A stretch of DNA of 64,000 nucleotides, from NCBI RefSeq assembly GCF_018613695.1, contig NZ_JAGGPR010000002.1, forward strand, positions 151,890-215,889, read 5' to 3'. The notes beneath the pieces are model-generated. The model did not search any database and was not told the DNA's origin. It saw only the letters and a list, made by a program, of their open reading frames with translations. Source of the DNA: Arthrobacter sp. ISL-95. GTDB taxonomy: Bacteria; Actinomycetota; Actinomycetes; Actinomycetales; Micrococcaceae. Below are positions 9,243 through 20,809 of the stretch, in pieces (the stretch's first letter is position 1; every line of letters starts with the position of its first letter). The position numbers and the translations under genes were made by a program.

Positions 9243-10148
9243 GTGACAGCGTCCAGCAGTTCCGACCAGCAGCTGCGGCTGCTCGCCGTCCACGCCCACC
9301 CGGATGATGAGTCCAGCAAGGGTGCAGCAACCATGGCGATGTACGCCGCTGCCGGAGTGGACGTCATGGTTGCCACCTGCACGGACGGCTCGCGGGGCGA
9401 CATCCAGAACCCCGCCATGGAAGAGGCCCCCCACCCCAAACGGGACATGGCCGGCGCCCGGCGCCTTGAGATGGCCAACGCGGCCGCTGTTCTGGGAATT
9501 CAGCAGCGTTGGCTGGGCTTTGTGGACTCGGGTCTTCCCGAAGGCGACCCCTTGCCGCCGCTGCCCCCGGGTTGCTTCGCCTTGCAGCCCTTGGAACGCG
9601 CCACGGCGCCCCTGGTCCGGCTTGTGCGCAGCTTCAAGCCGCACGTCATCCTCAGCTACGACGAAAACGGCGGTTATCCGCACCCGGACCACATCATGGC
9701 CCACAAGGTGGCAGTGGAAGCCTTCGAGGCCGCAGGCGATCCTGAGCGCTATCCCGGCATGGGTGAACCGTGGGCGCCCAGCAAGCTCTACTACGACCGC
9801 GCCTTCAGTCCCGAACGATTCCGTGCCCTGCATTTTGCTTTGGAAGAGGCCGGGCTGCAGTCCCCTTACGCCGAGCGGCTTGCTGCCTGGCTGGAAGCCG
9901 ACGCTGAAGGTCACACTGCAACGGAGGCAGGGCACCAGACCACCACGCAGGTCGATTGCGGTGATTTCTTCGAAGCCCGGGATGACGCCTTGCGTGCACA
10001 CCGGACCCAGATCGATCCCTTGGGCTTCTTCTTCGCCGTATCGCCGGATTTGCAGCGGACCACCTGGCCGTGGGAGGACTACACCCTGATCAAGTCCACG
10101 GTCCCTTCCGAGCTGCCGGAAAAGGATCTCTTCGCGGGGATAAGATAG
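9243..10148 (+). CDS. mca: Mycothiol S-conjugate amidase
   Basis: Mca, 301 residues, a zinc amidase of the LmbE/PIG-L fold. It cleaves mycothiol conjugates of electrophiles and antibiotics to a mercapturic acid and glucosaminyl-inositol, so it marks a mycothiol-using actinobacterium. The zinc motif HPDDE is at residues 19-23 and the third ligand lies in YPHPDHIMAH. Features favouring Mca over MshB are CTDGSRGDIQNP and the context beside DUF4307. The GTG start has AGAGGAG upstream. Confidence 0.93.
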   Translation: MTASSSSDQQLRLLAVHAHPDDESSKGAATMAMYAAAGVDVMVATCTDGSRGDIQNPAMEEAPHPKRDMAGARRLEMANAAAVLGIQQRWLGFVDSGLPEGDPLPPLPPGCFALQPLERATAPLVRLVRSFKPHVILSYDENGGYPHPDHIMAHKVAVEAFEAAGDPERYPGMGEPWAPSKLYYDRAFSPERFRALHFALEEAGLQSPYAERLAAWLEADAEGHTATEAGHQTTTQVDCGDFFEARDDALRAHRTQIDPLGFFFAVSPDLQRTTWPWEDYTLIKSTVPSELPEKDLFAGIR

Positions 10149-10254
10149 GAAAGCCGGTAGTTTCTATCGCTCGTAGAAATTGCCGTGAGGCCAGCCGGAT
10201 TACCGGCCACGCGCTGCCAGCCGGCACGCATCCGCTCCCATAGAAGGTTTGAAA

Positions 10255-10581
10255 GTGCATCACTTGATTCTTGCCCTGACCGTCACTCCGTCGCCCGATC
10301 CCACGGGCACGCTGCGGCCCGGCCTGTCCGAAGATCAGGTGACACCGGGTACGTGGGGCTTTGTCCTCACGGCCTTCATCGTGATTTTGACCACGCTTTT
10401 GATCGTTGACATGGTTCGCAGGATTCGCCGCGTCCGCTACCGTGCTCAGGTGGAGGAAGCGCGCCTGGCCGCCGAGGCAGGCGACACTGCAGGGGAGGGT
10501 GACTCCGCCGATGGAAGCGCCCCGGCCGGCGCCGGCAGCTCCGCTGATGAGACTGACGAAAGCGGTCCCCGAACTCGCTAG
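10255..10581 (+). CDS. Small single-pass membrane protein downstream of mca
   Basis: Protein of about 108 residues with a short extracytoplasmic N-terminal part, one membrane helix (GTWGFVLTAFIVILTTLLIVDMV), then RRIRRVRYR and a low-complexity acidic, alanine-rich cytoplasmic tail. No known domain. Comparable small membrane proteins follow mca in other actinobacteria. The GTG at 10255 is preferred because AGAAGG is seven bases upstream; a TTG six bases earlier is too close to that site. Confidence 0.72.
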   Translation: MHHLILALTVTPSPDPTGTLRPGLSEDQVTPGTWGFVLTAFIVILTTLLIVDMVRRIRRVRYRAQVEEARLAAEAGDTAGEGDSADGSAPAGAGSSADETDESGPRTR

Positions 10582-10662
10582 TAGTGGGTCTCCCTAGTAG
10601 TGGGTCCCGCTCATCGCAGGTCCCGCTGATCCGCACGGATTCGCCGGACGGGAAGCTGCAGC

Positions 10663-11304
10663 CTAGCTCAGGACCGCCATCATGATGGCGGCGAAGTGCG
10701 CTGCGAAGGCCAGCACCGTGAAGGCGTGGAAGAGCTCGTGGAAGCCGAAGTGCTGGACGCTGAAGTTTGGCTTTTTGAGGGCGTAGAACACCGCCCCGGC
10801 GATGTACAGCGCGCCGCCCACGCAGATGAGTATTGCTGCCGGGGCGTTGGCGGTGAAGAACTGTGGCAGATAGAACAGCGCTCCGCAGCCCAGGGCAATG
10901 TACACCGGCACATAGAGCCAACGGGGTGCGTGTGTCCACAGAATCCGGAAGAGAACGCCAACTATGGCGCCGGACCACACCAGCCATAGCAGGGTCACTG
11001 CCTGTGATCGCTCCAGCAGGGACCATGCCAAGGGCGTATAGCTGCCGGCGATCACAAGCATGATGTTGGTATGGTCAAACCGTTTGAGCAGCATCTGGAC
11101 TTTGGGCGTCCAGTTTCCGCGATGGTAGACAGCGCTCACGCCAAAAAGCAGGAAGCCCGTCAGCGCATAAATCGCTGAGGTGATTTTGCGATCCGGGGTG
11201 GGGGCAACACTCACCAGGACAATGCCGGCCGCTAGCGCAAAGGGGGCGGCGACGGCGTGGATCCAGCCACGCCAGAGGGGCTTGGTTTCGAGAAGCTCAG
11301 CCAT
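10663..11304 (-). CDS. Hemolysin III / PAQR family membrane protein
   Basis: Seven-helix membrane protein of 213 residues of the hemolysin III (YqfA/PAQR) family. Conserved points include SAVYHRGNW in the first half and HFGFHELFHAFTVLAFAAHFAA at the C-terminus, which hold the histidines that bind metal in PAQR proteins. The cellular role in bacteria is uncertain. I chose the ATG at 11304 (MAELLETK); upstream codons read through an operator-like region. Divergent from the prenyl synthase, as in Rv1085c/Rv1086. Confidence 0.88.
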   Translation of the reverse strand: MAELLETKPLWRGWIHAVAAPFALAAGIVLVSVAPTPDRKITSAIYALTGFLLFGVSAVYHRGNWTPKVQMLLKRFDHTNIMLVIAGSYTPLAWSLLERSQAVTLLWLVWSGAIVGVLFRILWTHAPRWLYVPVYIALGCGALFYLPQFFTANAPAAILICVGGALYIAGAVFYALKKPNFSVQHFGFHELFHAFTVLAFAAHFAAIMMAVLS

Positions 11305-11315
11305 GGGACCAGAAT

Positions 11316-11348
11316 AACTTACGTTCCAGTAAGTTACCCACTGGTAAC
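11316..11348. promoter_or_regulatory. Two overlapping inverted repeats (operator-like)
   Basis: AACTTAC (11316-11322) pairs with GTAAGTT (11329-11335), and GTTACC (11333-11338) pairs with GGTAAC (11343-11348). The two repeats share bases and sit 11-44 bases upstream of the hemolysin III start. The TTAC/GTAA half-sites look like a TetR-type operator. The regulator is unknown. Confidence 0.5.
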
Positions 11349-11456
11349 AAGCAGTGGGAGGAATTTGACCGGCGAGTGCACCGGCCCTGCAGTTCGGGGC
11401 GGTAGCCTTGGATGTGCGCCGTCGTCGTACAAGCAAGGAAGTCAGGTGAGAGTCCG

Positions 11457-12218
11457 GTGGAGCTGCCCGGTTTCCTCTATGGCTTCTATGAGCGCAAATT
11501 GCTGCGCTCCCTCAAGCAAGACAGAATCCCCGGCCATATCGGCGTCATGGTGGACGGAAACCGTCGGTGGGCCCGGCAGTTCAATGCCCCCACCAGCCAA
11601 GGGCACCAAGCCGGCGCAGACAAGATCCACGAGTTCCTTGGCTGGTGCCAGGAACTCGGCGTCAAAGTCGTGACCCTCTACATGCTCTCCACGGACAATA
11701 TGAGCCGATCCGGTGAAGAACTGGACCTCCTTATGGGCATCATTGCCAACACCATGGACCGGCTCGACGAAGACGAAGACGTCTCCGTGCACGCCATGGG
11801 CGCACCGGAGCTTTTGCCGGACTACCTTGCCGAGCGCCTCAATAAACTCACCGCCCGCACCCCGGTCCACGAAAAGATCCACGTGAACGTGGCTGTCGGC
11901 TACGGCGGCCGCCGTGAAATCGTCGACGCCGTACGGGAACTACTTCACGACGCCGACGCCAAAGGGCGCAGCATGTCCGACGTCGCAGATGAACTTTCGG
12001 TGGACGACATCTCCCGGTTCCTCTACACCCGCGGCCAACCCGATCCGGACCTGGTTATCCGCACCTCAGGTGAGCAACGGCTCTCAGGTTTCCTTATGTG
12101 GCAAAGCGCCTACAGCGAGTTCTACTTCTGCGAAGCCCTGTGGCCTGCCTTCCGCAAGGTCGATTTCCTCCGCGCGCTGAGGGACTACGCCGGGCGCCAG
12201 AGGCGATTCGGAACCTAA
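11457..12218 (+). CDS. Short-chain Z-isoprenyl diphosphate synthase (UppS family)
   Basis: Cis-prenyltransferase of 253 residues. The substrate diphosphate motif is [10 protein letters not shown] (residues 31-40, D33). Further family blocks are [24 protein letters not shown] and [27 protein letters not shown] split across the C-terminal half. Overall sequence and neighbours match Rv1086-type enzymes, which make Z,E-farnesyl diphosphate rather than the full decaprenyl carrier. The GTG at 11457 gives the short family N-terminus and has AGGTGAG upstream; an in-frame ATG at 11412 is the alternative. Confidence 0.88.
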   Translation: MELPGFLYGFYERKLLRSLKQDRIPGHIGVMVDGNRRWARQFNAPTSQGHQAGADKIHEFLGWCQELGVKVVTLYMLSTDNMSRSGEELDLLMGIIANTMDRLDEDEDVSVHAMGAPELLPDYLAERLNKLTARTPVHEKIHVNVAVGYGGRREIVDAVRELLHDADAKGRSMSDVADELSVDDISRFLYTRGQPDPDLVIRTSGEQRLSGFLMWQSAYSEFYFCEALWPAFRKVDFLRALRDYAGRQRRFGT

Positions 12219-12456
12219 GTGCGGCCCGGTTCACCAAAACTTAACGATCTGGACATGCGACTTGCCGAGCGCAGATTGCGGAAATGAATGTGCTGAGGAT
12301 TACGTTAATCCCATCAGCAGGCAAAACCGCCCGCTGATCGGGGAGGCCAGTATATGGAGCGGACTATCGCACCAGTTACACGGGAGGCCACGCCCGGCCT
12401 TCCGGCCGAGCCGCTTCACCATTAGGCCGGGCGATCTGCCCGGGGCTGGAGTCGAT

Positions 12457-13851
12457 GTGGCTATTTCTGAGCAACTGCCCGCAATGGTTTCCGACGGGGA
12501 AAGTGCAGCTACCTCTCGCGCCAAGCGGGTCTCACAAAAAGCGCGGACTGCACCATCCGCCACAGGCCGCAGCTACGTGATCGATACGTCCGTCCTGCTA
12601 TCCGATCCACACGCACTGTTGCGCTTCGCCGAACACGAGGTGATCGTCCCCATCGTGGTCATCAGCGAACTGGAGGGAAAACGCCACGACCCCGAGCTGG
12701 GTTACTTCGCCCGAAAAGCCCTGAGACTCCTGGACGACCTCAGAATCGAGCACGGCGGGCTGGATCACTCCATCCCCATCGGGAAAGACGGCGGAATGCT
12801 CCGGGTGGAAATGAACCACATTTCACCGGAAGTGTTGCCCGCAGGATTCCGTGGAGGCGACAACGACAGCCGCATCCTGGCTGTTGCCAAAAACCTGGCC
12901 AACGAGGGCCACAACGTCACCGTCGTCTCCAAAGACCTCCCCATGCGCGTCAAAGCCTCCGCCATGGGCCTCCAAGCTGACGAATACCGCAATGAACTCG
13001 TCAAAGACTCCGGATGGACCGGTATGGCCGAAGTGGACGCAACCGAAGAGGAAATCACCACCCTCTACGGCCACGAACCCGCCTTCATCCCCGCCGCCGC
13101 AGAACTGCCCGTCAACACGGGACTCGTTCTTCTCTCCAACCGCGGCTCTGCGTTGGGCCGGGTAGGAGCGGACAAACAAGTCCGCCTCGTCAAAGGCGAT
13201 CGGGACGTGTTCGGACTCCACGGACGCTCAGCAGAACAACGGCTGGCCATCGACCTCCTCATGGACCCGGCCGTAGGGATCGTCTCCATCGGCGGCCGTG
13301 CTGGCACGGGCAAGTCTGCACTCGCCCTCTGCGCGGGCCTGGAAGCCGTCCTGGAACGCCGGGAACACCGCAAGGTGGTGGTGTTCCGTCCCCTCTACGC
13401 AGTGGGCGGCCAGGAACTCGGATACCTCCCCGGCTCGGAATCGGAAAAGATGAACCCTTGGGCGCAGGCAGTGTTCGACACCCTCGGGGCATTGGTCAGC
13501 CAGGAAGTCGTGGAAGAAGTCATGGACCGGGGCATGCTCGAAGTCCTGCCCCTGACCCACATCCGCGGGCGATCGCTCCACGATGCCTTTGTGATCGTGG
13601 ACGAAGCACAGTCACTTGAGAAAAACGTCCTCCTCACCGTCATGAGCCGCATCGGACAGAACTCCAAAATCGTCCTCACCCACGACGTCGCCCAACGCGA
13701 CAACCTCCGTGTGGGGCGCCATGACGGCGTCGCTGCAGTAGTGGAGACGCTCAAGGGCCACCCACTGTTCGGGCACATCACGCTGACGCGCTCGGAACGT
13801 TCGCCCATTGCTGCCCTGGTGACGGAACTGCTCGAAGGGGCTGAAATCTAA
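12457..13851 (+). CDS. PIN-PhoH fusion protein (PhoH2 type)
   Basis: Protein of 464 residues: an N-terminal PIN ribonuclease domain (about 40-175, starting [10 protein letters not shown] with catalytic D43 and ending near [20 protein letters not shown]), and a C-terminal PhoH ATPase with Walker [10 protein letters not shown] near 280-288 and Walker B FVIVDEAQ near 378-385. PhoH2 proteins are described as sequence-specific RNA helicase/RNases. The GTG at 12457 has GGAG five bases upstream. The in-frame codons from 12262 have no domain similarity and are probably leader. Confidence 0.88.
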   Translation: MAISEQLPAMVSDGESAATSRAKRVSQKARTAPSATGRSYVIDTSVLLSDPHALLRFAEHEVIVPIVVISELEGKRHDPELGYFARKALRLLDDLRIEHGGLDHSIPIGKDGGMLRVEMNHISPEVLPAGFRGGDNDSRILAVAKNLANEGHNVTVVSKDLPMRVKASAMGLQADEYRNELVKDSGWTGMAEVDATEEEITTLYGHEPAFIPAAAELPVNTGLVLLSNRGSALGRVGADKQVRLVKGDRDVFGLHGRSAEQRLAIDLLMDPAVGIVSIGGRAGTGKSALALCAGLEAVLERREHRKVVVFRPLYAVGGQELGYLPGSESEKMNPWAQAVFDTLGALVSQEVVEEVMDRGMLEVLPLTHIRGRSLHDAFVIVDEAQSLEKNVLLTVMSRIGQNSKIVLTHDVAQRDNLRVGRHDGVAAVVETLKGHPLFGHITLTRSERSPIAALVTELLEGAEI

Positions 13852-13873
13852 CCCCATCGACGCCGTGCTCGCC

Positions 13874-13955
13874 AAAGGCGAAGGCAGACATCCTCCGCGT
13901 GCTAGCTCGTTCCTCGCTTTTGACGCACGCTGCCGGATGCCTGGCCTTCGCCTTT
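13874..13955. repeat. Intergenic hairpin element, copy A
   Basis: Arms of 12 perfect bases (13874-13885 AAAGGCGAAGGC and 13944-13955) enclose a further imperfect stem and an inner perfect 6-bp stem, GCGTGC (13897-13902) with GCACGC (13925-13930). The loop contains GCTCGTTCCTCGCTTTTGAC. It lies between convergent phoH and the acetyltransferase gene; its last base is the first stop-codon base of that gene. It may act as a bidirectional terminator (A run at one base of the stem, T run at the other). Confidence 0.75.
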
Positions 13956-14620
13956 CAGTCACTTGCCGGAAGTTGTCCGATTCCGAGATAGGAGGAAAAG
14001 GCTTCGTGGCCTAGGACTTTCAGGGTCCAGTTGGGGCGGGTGTAGGTGGTGGGGGTGAGGCGGACCCTTTGGACTTCCTCTACTTTTTCGCCCCAGCCGT
14101 CGCGGAAAGTGCCGTTCAGTTCATAGCCGAGGCTGGTGGAGACTCCCAGTGATTGGTTGTTCCAGACGGCTGCCTCAGACTCGGCTACTTCGGCGCCCAG
14201 GTAATCAAACGCGAAGCTCACGACGGCGGAACGCATCTCCTTGCCGAAGCCTTGTCCCTGCGCGGCCTGCTTCAGCCAAGAGCCCGTACTGACGGTTTTG
14301 AGGGTGCCGAAGTTCTTGGCGCCGATGTCCTGGACGCCCAGGAGCTCGTCGTCGTTCCAGACTCCGAGGAGGAGTGTCCAGGAGTCCTTGGTGAAGTTTG
14401 CCCGGCAGCGCCAGTACCACTGCGCCATGTTCGGTGCGAGTTCGTCGTCCGGAAGTTCCGCCCATGGCATGCTGAACGGGCTCTTGCCTGGTTGGTGGAT
14501 TCCGGAACGCGCCGCAGCTACGGCTGAAGGGATGTCTTGATCCAGAACGGGACGGAGGGTCAGCCTCGGTGTGTTGAGGGTGAGTCCGAACGGGGGCCAC
14601 ATTTCTGCCAGCGATGTCAT
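13955..14620 (-). CDS. GNAT family N-acetyltransferase (RimJ/RimL-like)
   Basis: Acetyltransferase of 221 residues. The RimJ/RimL-like pattern TPRLTLRPVLDQDIPS begins at about residue 17. The acetyl-CoA binding region is QAAQGQGFGKEMRSAVVSFAF (written here as its key Q-G-x-G-x-G/A form near residues 133-150), followed by WNNQSLGVSTSLGYE, the usual second half. Residues after about 185 are not typical and are rich in T and P. Substrate unknown. Confidence 0.85.
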   Translation of the reverse strand: MTSLAEMWPPFGLTLNTPRLTLRPVLDQDIPSAVAAARSGIHQPGKSPFSMPWAELPDDELAPNMAQWYWRCRANFTKDSWTLLLGVWNDDELLGVQDIGAKNFGTLKTVSTGSWLKQAAQGQGFGKEMRSAVVSFAFDYLGAEVAESEAAVWNNQSLGVSTSLGYELNGTFRDGWGEKVEEVQRVRLTPTTYTRPNWTLKVLGHEAFSSYLGIGQLPASD

Positions 14621-14771
14621 CGCCGTAGCTTAGCCCGCAAGGAGGGGGCGTGCGAGTCACATCGCAAGGGTCCCTCGGCGCCGTGCTATCCCGCCACAGT
14701 TGCTGAGGGGTTGGATCTCGCGACATTGGCGCCGGGATACTGCAGAGAGTCCGCCCCTCAGCGCAGGGTGT

Positions 14772-15539
14772 TCAGGCGGCGGGACCAATATCCCATGAGA
14801 TATGGCGGCGGACGTCCGTGAGATTCATCGACTCCGCGAGAAATAGGTCATCCAGCATGTACTCGTCCACCGCCAGGATCTTGAGCCAGTGGCCTTTGCC
14901 GGAGGAGTCGCCGTCCAGGCTTTGGCTGGCTACGCAAACGCCTGTTCCGGCGTCGATCCTGATCAGTGTGCGGCCGGGGTGGGCCAATGGCTCGGAGGGA
15001 TCCGAGGGGAGGTACGTCCGGCTTGGCCTGACGATTGTTTCCAAGGCCAGGCGGCCCTCATGGTCCACTTCGCGCGGTTGCTCAAGGAACACAGGGTTGG
15101 TATCCGGGAATTCCAAGGGAACGGGGGCCTTGCCGGCAAGTTCCACGGGATCGAGTGCGGCGGCCAGGCGACCGTTACCGAAGGAGGGTTCACCGTACGC
15201 GGCCTCAGGGCGGCGGCGCACCAGACCGGCGTCGTCGTATACAGGGGTGACCAAGTGGGCCGGAAGCAACCACGAACGGCGGGTGGAACTGACGTAAAGG
15301 TCATCCCGGGAATCGTTGATTCCGGTGGTGCTGTGCAGAAGCTGGCCGTCCGGCGTCTCAAGACGGAGTGCACCCGGGCGCCTGAGCCATGCACGGACGA
15401 TCGCTGCTCCCGATGCGGGCCGTTCAAGGTACTCGAAGCGGAGGCTGGTCCACTTCCACGGCGAAGAACGGCAAAGATTGCGGAATGTGGAGGACAAGTC
15501 AAAACCCGGTCCAGCTGCACTGTATCTCCCCATATCCAC
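14772..15539 (-). CDS. Hypothetical protein, 255 aa, no recognised domain
   Basis: I do not recognise this protein. It has 255 residues, no signal peptide and no membrane helix. It is rich in L, R, D and P, with beta-like alternation. Segments such as PGRTLIRIDAGTGVCVASQ and HWLKILAVDEYMLDDLFL suggest a soluble cytoplasmic fold. Codon use is like its neighbours and it has an ordinary ATG start, so it is very probably a real gene. It is divergent from the prepilin peptidase with 55 bases between. Confidence 0.7.
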   Translation of the reverse strand: MDMGRYSAAGPGFDLSSTFRNLCRSSPWKWTSLRFEYLERPASGAAIVRAWLRRPGALRLETPDGQLLHSTTGINDSRDDLYVSSTRRSWLLPAHLVTPVYDDAGLVRRRPEAAYGEPSFGNGRLAAALDPVELAGKAPVPLEFPDTNPVFLEQPREVDHEGRLALETIVRPSRTYLPSDPSEPLAHPGRTLIRIDAGTGVCVASQSLDGDSSGKGHWLKILAVDEYMLDDLFLAESMNLTDVRRHISWDIGPAA

Positions 15540-15594
15540 AGTTTACCCAAGCGTTCAAGCCGGTCCGAAGGCTGAAGCGGGATAGCATCCGAAG

Positions 15595-16146
15595 GTGATC
15601 CGACGACTCTCAGACCTCTGGACCGACAGCCCCTTGGGTTTTTGGCTGGTAATGGCTTCCTGCCTGTACTTCGTGGTCATGGCAGGGCGGTTGACAGTGA
15701 TGGATGTTCGGAGCCATCTTCTGCCGAACCGCATCGTGTTCCCGTCGTATGCAGTGGTCGGAGTACTTTTGCCGGCTGCGGCGGTCTTGGTTCCATTCGG
15801 TGATTCTGCCATGGAGGAAACGGCTGCAGCTGTGCTCTTTGGCGTACCAGGGCTGGCCGTCCCGGCCGGCTCTGCCGTGCTGTGGCTGTTCTATTTTGTG
15901 CTGCGCCTCATTCACCCTCCCGGCATGGGCTTCGGGGACGTCAAGCTGGCGGGCGTGTTGGGCCTCTACCTGGGCTATCTGGGGTGGGGCCACGTCTTTG
16001 CCGGAACGTTTGCCGCCTTCCTGTTGGGAGGGCTGTGGAGCTTGGGCATACTGATTACCCGGCGTGGAACGCTACGCTCGGCCATCCCGTTCGGCCCTTT
16101 CATGCTGGCTGGAGCGGCGGCCGCGATGCTGGTCTTGCCCACGTGA
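15595..16146 (+). CDS. A24 family prepilin peptidase (TadV/CpaA-like)
   Basis: Integral membrane aspartyl protease of 183 residues with about six helices. The two catalytic aspartates are D37 in MDVRSHLLPN and D115 in GMGFGDVKL. It has only the peptidase domain, without the N-terminal methylase of PilD, as in TadV/CpaA for Flp-type pili. No pilin or secretion gene is nearby, so its substrate must be encoded elsewhere. GTG start; GAAG just upstream is weak. Confidence 0.85.
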   Translation: MIRRLSDLWTDSPLGFWLVMASCLYFVVMAGRLTVMDVRSHLLPNRIVFPSYAVVGVLLPAAAVLVPFGDSAMEETAAAVLFGVPGLAVPAGSAVLWLFYFVLRLIHPPGMGFGDVKLAGVLGLYLGYLGWGHVFAGTFAAFLLGGLWSLGILITRRGTLRSAIPFGPFMLAGAAAAMLVLPT

Positions 16147-16162
16147 AACTTCCTACCAGTGC

Positions 16163-16179
16163 CAACTGCGGCCAAGTTG
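16163..16179. repeat. Partial copy of the palindromic repeat
   Basis: CAACTGCGGCCAAGTTG matches 15 of 17 bases of CAACTGCGACCCAGTTG at 7965-7981 and is itself near-palindromic. It lies between the prepilin peptidase and the NUDIX gene. A single short match, so low certainty. Confidence 0.3.
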
Positions 16180-16272
16180 CAACACTGTTCGTATTCTCGG
16201 CGTTCACCGGGCTGAGTCATGCTTAGGCCAGCGACTCACACACCACGATCGAATCGAAGGAAAACTGACACC

Positions 16273-16749
16273 ATGGGTGCACCCGAATTCGTGCTCAAAC
16301 TGCGGGAAAAGATCGGTAACGACCCCCTTTGGCTGCCGGCCGTGCGGGGAGTGGTATTCGATGACGAAGGCAGGGTGTTGCTGGGTCAGCGTGCAGACAA
16401 CGGTCACTGGACACTCATCACAGGGATGCTTGAGCCGGGGGAGCACCCGGCCCCTGGTTTGGTGCGCGAAATCTTTGAGGAAACAGCGGTGGTGGCCGAG
16501 ACCGAGCGCATTATCGGCGTCGGAGTTGTGGGCCCTGTGACCTTCCCGAACGGCGACGTGTGCGACTTCCTGGACATTACGTTCCGGTGCCGGTACATCT
16601 CGGGAGAGGCGCGGGTGAACGATGACGAATCACTGGCCGTTGGGTGGTTCACGCTGGACGACCTTCCGGGAATGAGTGCCGGAAATCTCGAAGCCATCAG
16701 GCTTGCCACGGAGCCCGAAGGCCCCGTGGCATACCAAGTGGAGGACTAA
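16273..16749 (+). CDS. NUDIX hydrolase
   Basis: NUDIX protein of 158 residues. The NUDIX box begins GMLEPGEHPAPGLVREIFEET; it fits G-x5-E-x7-R-E-x2-E-E except that alanine replaces the last glycine (EETAV). This suggests hydrolysis of a nucleoside diphosphate derivative, not identifiable further. The ATG at 16273 has GAAGGAAAA upstream and gives the typical N-terminus; upstream codons read through a non-coding stretch. Its stop is two bases from that of the convergent MFS gene. Confidence 0.88.
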   Translation: MGAPEFVLKLREKIGNDPLWLPAVRGVVFDDEGRVLLGQRADNGHWTLITGMLEPGEHPAPGLVREIFEETAVVAETERIIGVGVVGPVTFPNGDVCDFLDITFRCRYISGEARVNDDESLAVGWFTLDDLPGMSAGNLEAIRLATEPEGPVAYQVED

Positions 16750-16751
16750 CG

Positions 16752-19111
<2,360 letters not shown>

Positions 19112-19120
19112 AAAGTAAAG

Positions 19121-19149
19121 TTTTGCACTCTAATCGCGAAAGTGCAAAA
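19121..19149. promoter_or_regulatory. Inverted-repeat operator upstream of tetR
   Basis: TTTTGCACT (19121-19129) and AGTGCAAAA (19141-19149) form a perfect 9-bp inverted repeat with an 11-base spacer, 10 bases upstream of the tetR start. A third half-site, TTTGCACT, is at 19095-19102 inside the gene. Position and form fit the TetR autoregulatory operator. Confidence 0.72.
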
Positions 19150-19224
19150 TCTACCAGAGTTCTTGCCTAGGTAATGACCCATAGGAAGGGTTTTGAGGGC
19201 ATCTGCTGTACAAAACTTCCGGGT

Positions 19225-19272
19225 ACGACGACGGCCGGTACCTTTCGTACGAAAGGTACCGGCCGTCGTCGT
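19225..19272. terminator. 48-bp perfect palindrome downstream of fumC
   Basis: Two 24-base arms meet at 19248/19249 with no spacer and no mismatch. It is 22 bases beyond the fumC stop; on the minus strand a short TTTT follows. A terminator for fumC is the most likely role. A hairpin with no spare loop base must open the centre (TTCGTACGAA) as a loop. Confidence 0.65.
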
Positions 19273-19294
19273 GCTGTGAGTTTTAGACCGAAAG

Positions 19295-20722
19295 TCAGGC
19301 CTTGTGGGCCGGGGCGGTCATGGTGGTTACGTCAAGAGCCTTGTCCAGCTGTGCCTCGGTGACCTTGCCTTCACCTTCACCGACGAAGCCGAGCTTCTCG
19401 GTGGCCTGGCGGATGGTCAGGCTTTCCTTGACGGCGATCTTTGCGATCTTGGCGGCGTTCTCGTACCCGATGTACTTGTTCAGCGGGGTGACGATTGACG
19501 GAGAAGCCTCGGCGAGGAAGCGCGCGCGCTCAACGTTGGCGGTGATGCCGTCGATCATCTTGTCGGCCATGACGCGGCTGGTGTTGGCCAGCAGGCGGAT
19601 GGACTCAAGCAGGTTGGCAGCCATGACGGGGATGCCCACGTTGAGCTCGAACGCGCCGTTGGTGCCGGACCAAGCGATGGCGGTGTCGTTGCCGATCACC
19701 TGTGCGCAGACCATGATGGACGCTTCGCAGATGACCGGGTTGACCTTGCCCGGCATGATGGAGGAGCCCGGCTGAAGGTCCGGGATGGCGATCTCACCCA
19801 GGCCCGTGTTGGGGCCGGAGCCCATCCAGCGGAGGTCGTTGTTGATCTTCATGAAGGAGATCGCGATGTTGCGGAGCTGGCTGGAACCCTCGATCAGGCC
19901 GTCGCGGTTTGCCTGGGCTTCGAAGTGGTCGCGTGCCTCGGTCAACGGCAAGCCGGTATCGGCGGCCAGGAGCTCGATTACACGCTCCGGGAAGCCGGCC
20001 GGGGTGTTGATGCCGGTGCCCACAGCGGTACCACCGAGGGGAACTTCAGCAACGCGGGGGAGTGCGGCGTTGATGCGCTCAATGCCATAGCGGACCTGTG
20101 CTGCATAACCGCCGAACTCCTGGCCGAGCATGACCGGAGTGGCATCCATGAGGTGGGTACGGCCGGACTTGACGACGTCCTTGAACTCCACAGCCTTACG
20201 GTCCAGGGAAGCAGCAAGGTAGTCGAGCGCCGGGATGAGGTCGTTGATCAGGGCCGAAGTGGCGGCAACGTGTACGGATGTCGGGAAGACATCGTTGGAG
20301 GACTGCGAGGCGTTCACATGGTCGTTCGGGTGGACAACTTTGTCACTCCCGGCGGCCGCGAGGGCGCGCGATGCGAGCTCGGCGATGACCTCGTTGGTGT
20401 TCATGTTGGAGGAAGTGCCCGAGCCGGTCTGGAAGACGTCAATCGGGAAGTCGCCGTCGTACTTACCGGTGGCTACCTCATCGGCAGCAGCGGCGATAGC
20501 CTCGGCGAGCTCACCATCGAGCACCCCCAGTTCGGCATTCGCCAGGGCAGCTGCCTTCTTCACGCGGGCCAGGGCCTCAATGTGGGTGCGCTCAAGCGTC
20601 TTGCCGGAGATCGGGAAGTTCTCCACAGCACGCTGCGTCTGGGCGCGGTACAGGGCGTTCACGGGGACGCGAACTTCGCCCATCGTGTCATGTTCAATAC
20701 GGAACTCAGTGGTGGAAGTCAT
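19295..20722 (-). CDS. fumC: Class II fumarate hydratase
   Basis: FumC, 475 residues; reversible hydration of fumarate to malate in the TCA cycle, without iron-sulfur cluster. The superfamily signature [11 protein letters not shown] lies near residues 317-327, with the mobile catalytic serine loop. Other blocks are [12 protein letters not shown] and the substrate-site segment [14 protein letters not shown]. Length is typical (460-475). It is downstream of a carbonic anhydrase on the same strand (87-base gap) and near glpX, as in Rv1098c-Rv1099c. Confidence 0.97.
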   Translation of the reverse strand: MTSTTEFRIEHDTMGEVRVPVNALYRAQTQRAVENFPISGKTLERTHIEALARVKKAAALANAELGVLDGELAEAIAAAADEVATGKYDGDFPIDVFQTGSGTSSNMNTNEVIAELASRALAAAGSDKVVHPNDHVNASQSSNDVFPTSVHVAATSALINDLIPALDYLAASLDRKAVEFKDVVKSGRTHLMDATPVMLGQEFGGYAAQVRYGIERINAALPRVAEVPLGGTAVGTGINTPAGFPERVIELLAADTGLPLTEARDHFEAQANRDGLIEGSSQLRNIAISFMKINNDLRWMGSGPNTGLGEIAIPDLQPGSSIMPGKVNPVICEASIMVCAQVIGNDTAIAWSGTNGAFELNVGIPVMAANLLESIRLLANTSRVMADKMIDGITANVERARFLAEASPSIVTPLNKYIGYENAAKIAKIAVKESLTIRQATEKLGFVGEGEGKVTEAQLDKALDVTTMTAPAHKA

Positions 20723-20809
20723 GGGGCTAGCTTATGGCGATTGGACGCCTCACAGAAAACCCGGAGGGTAGTGCTACGTGCTCCGGCGCCACGGCCGGAG
20801 CACGTCTTC

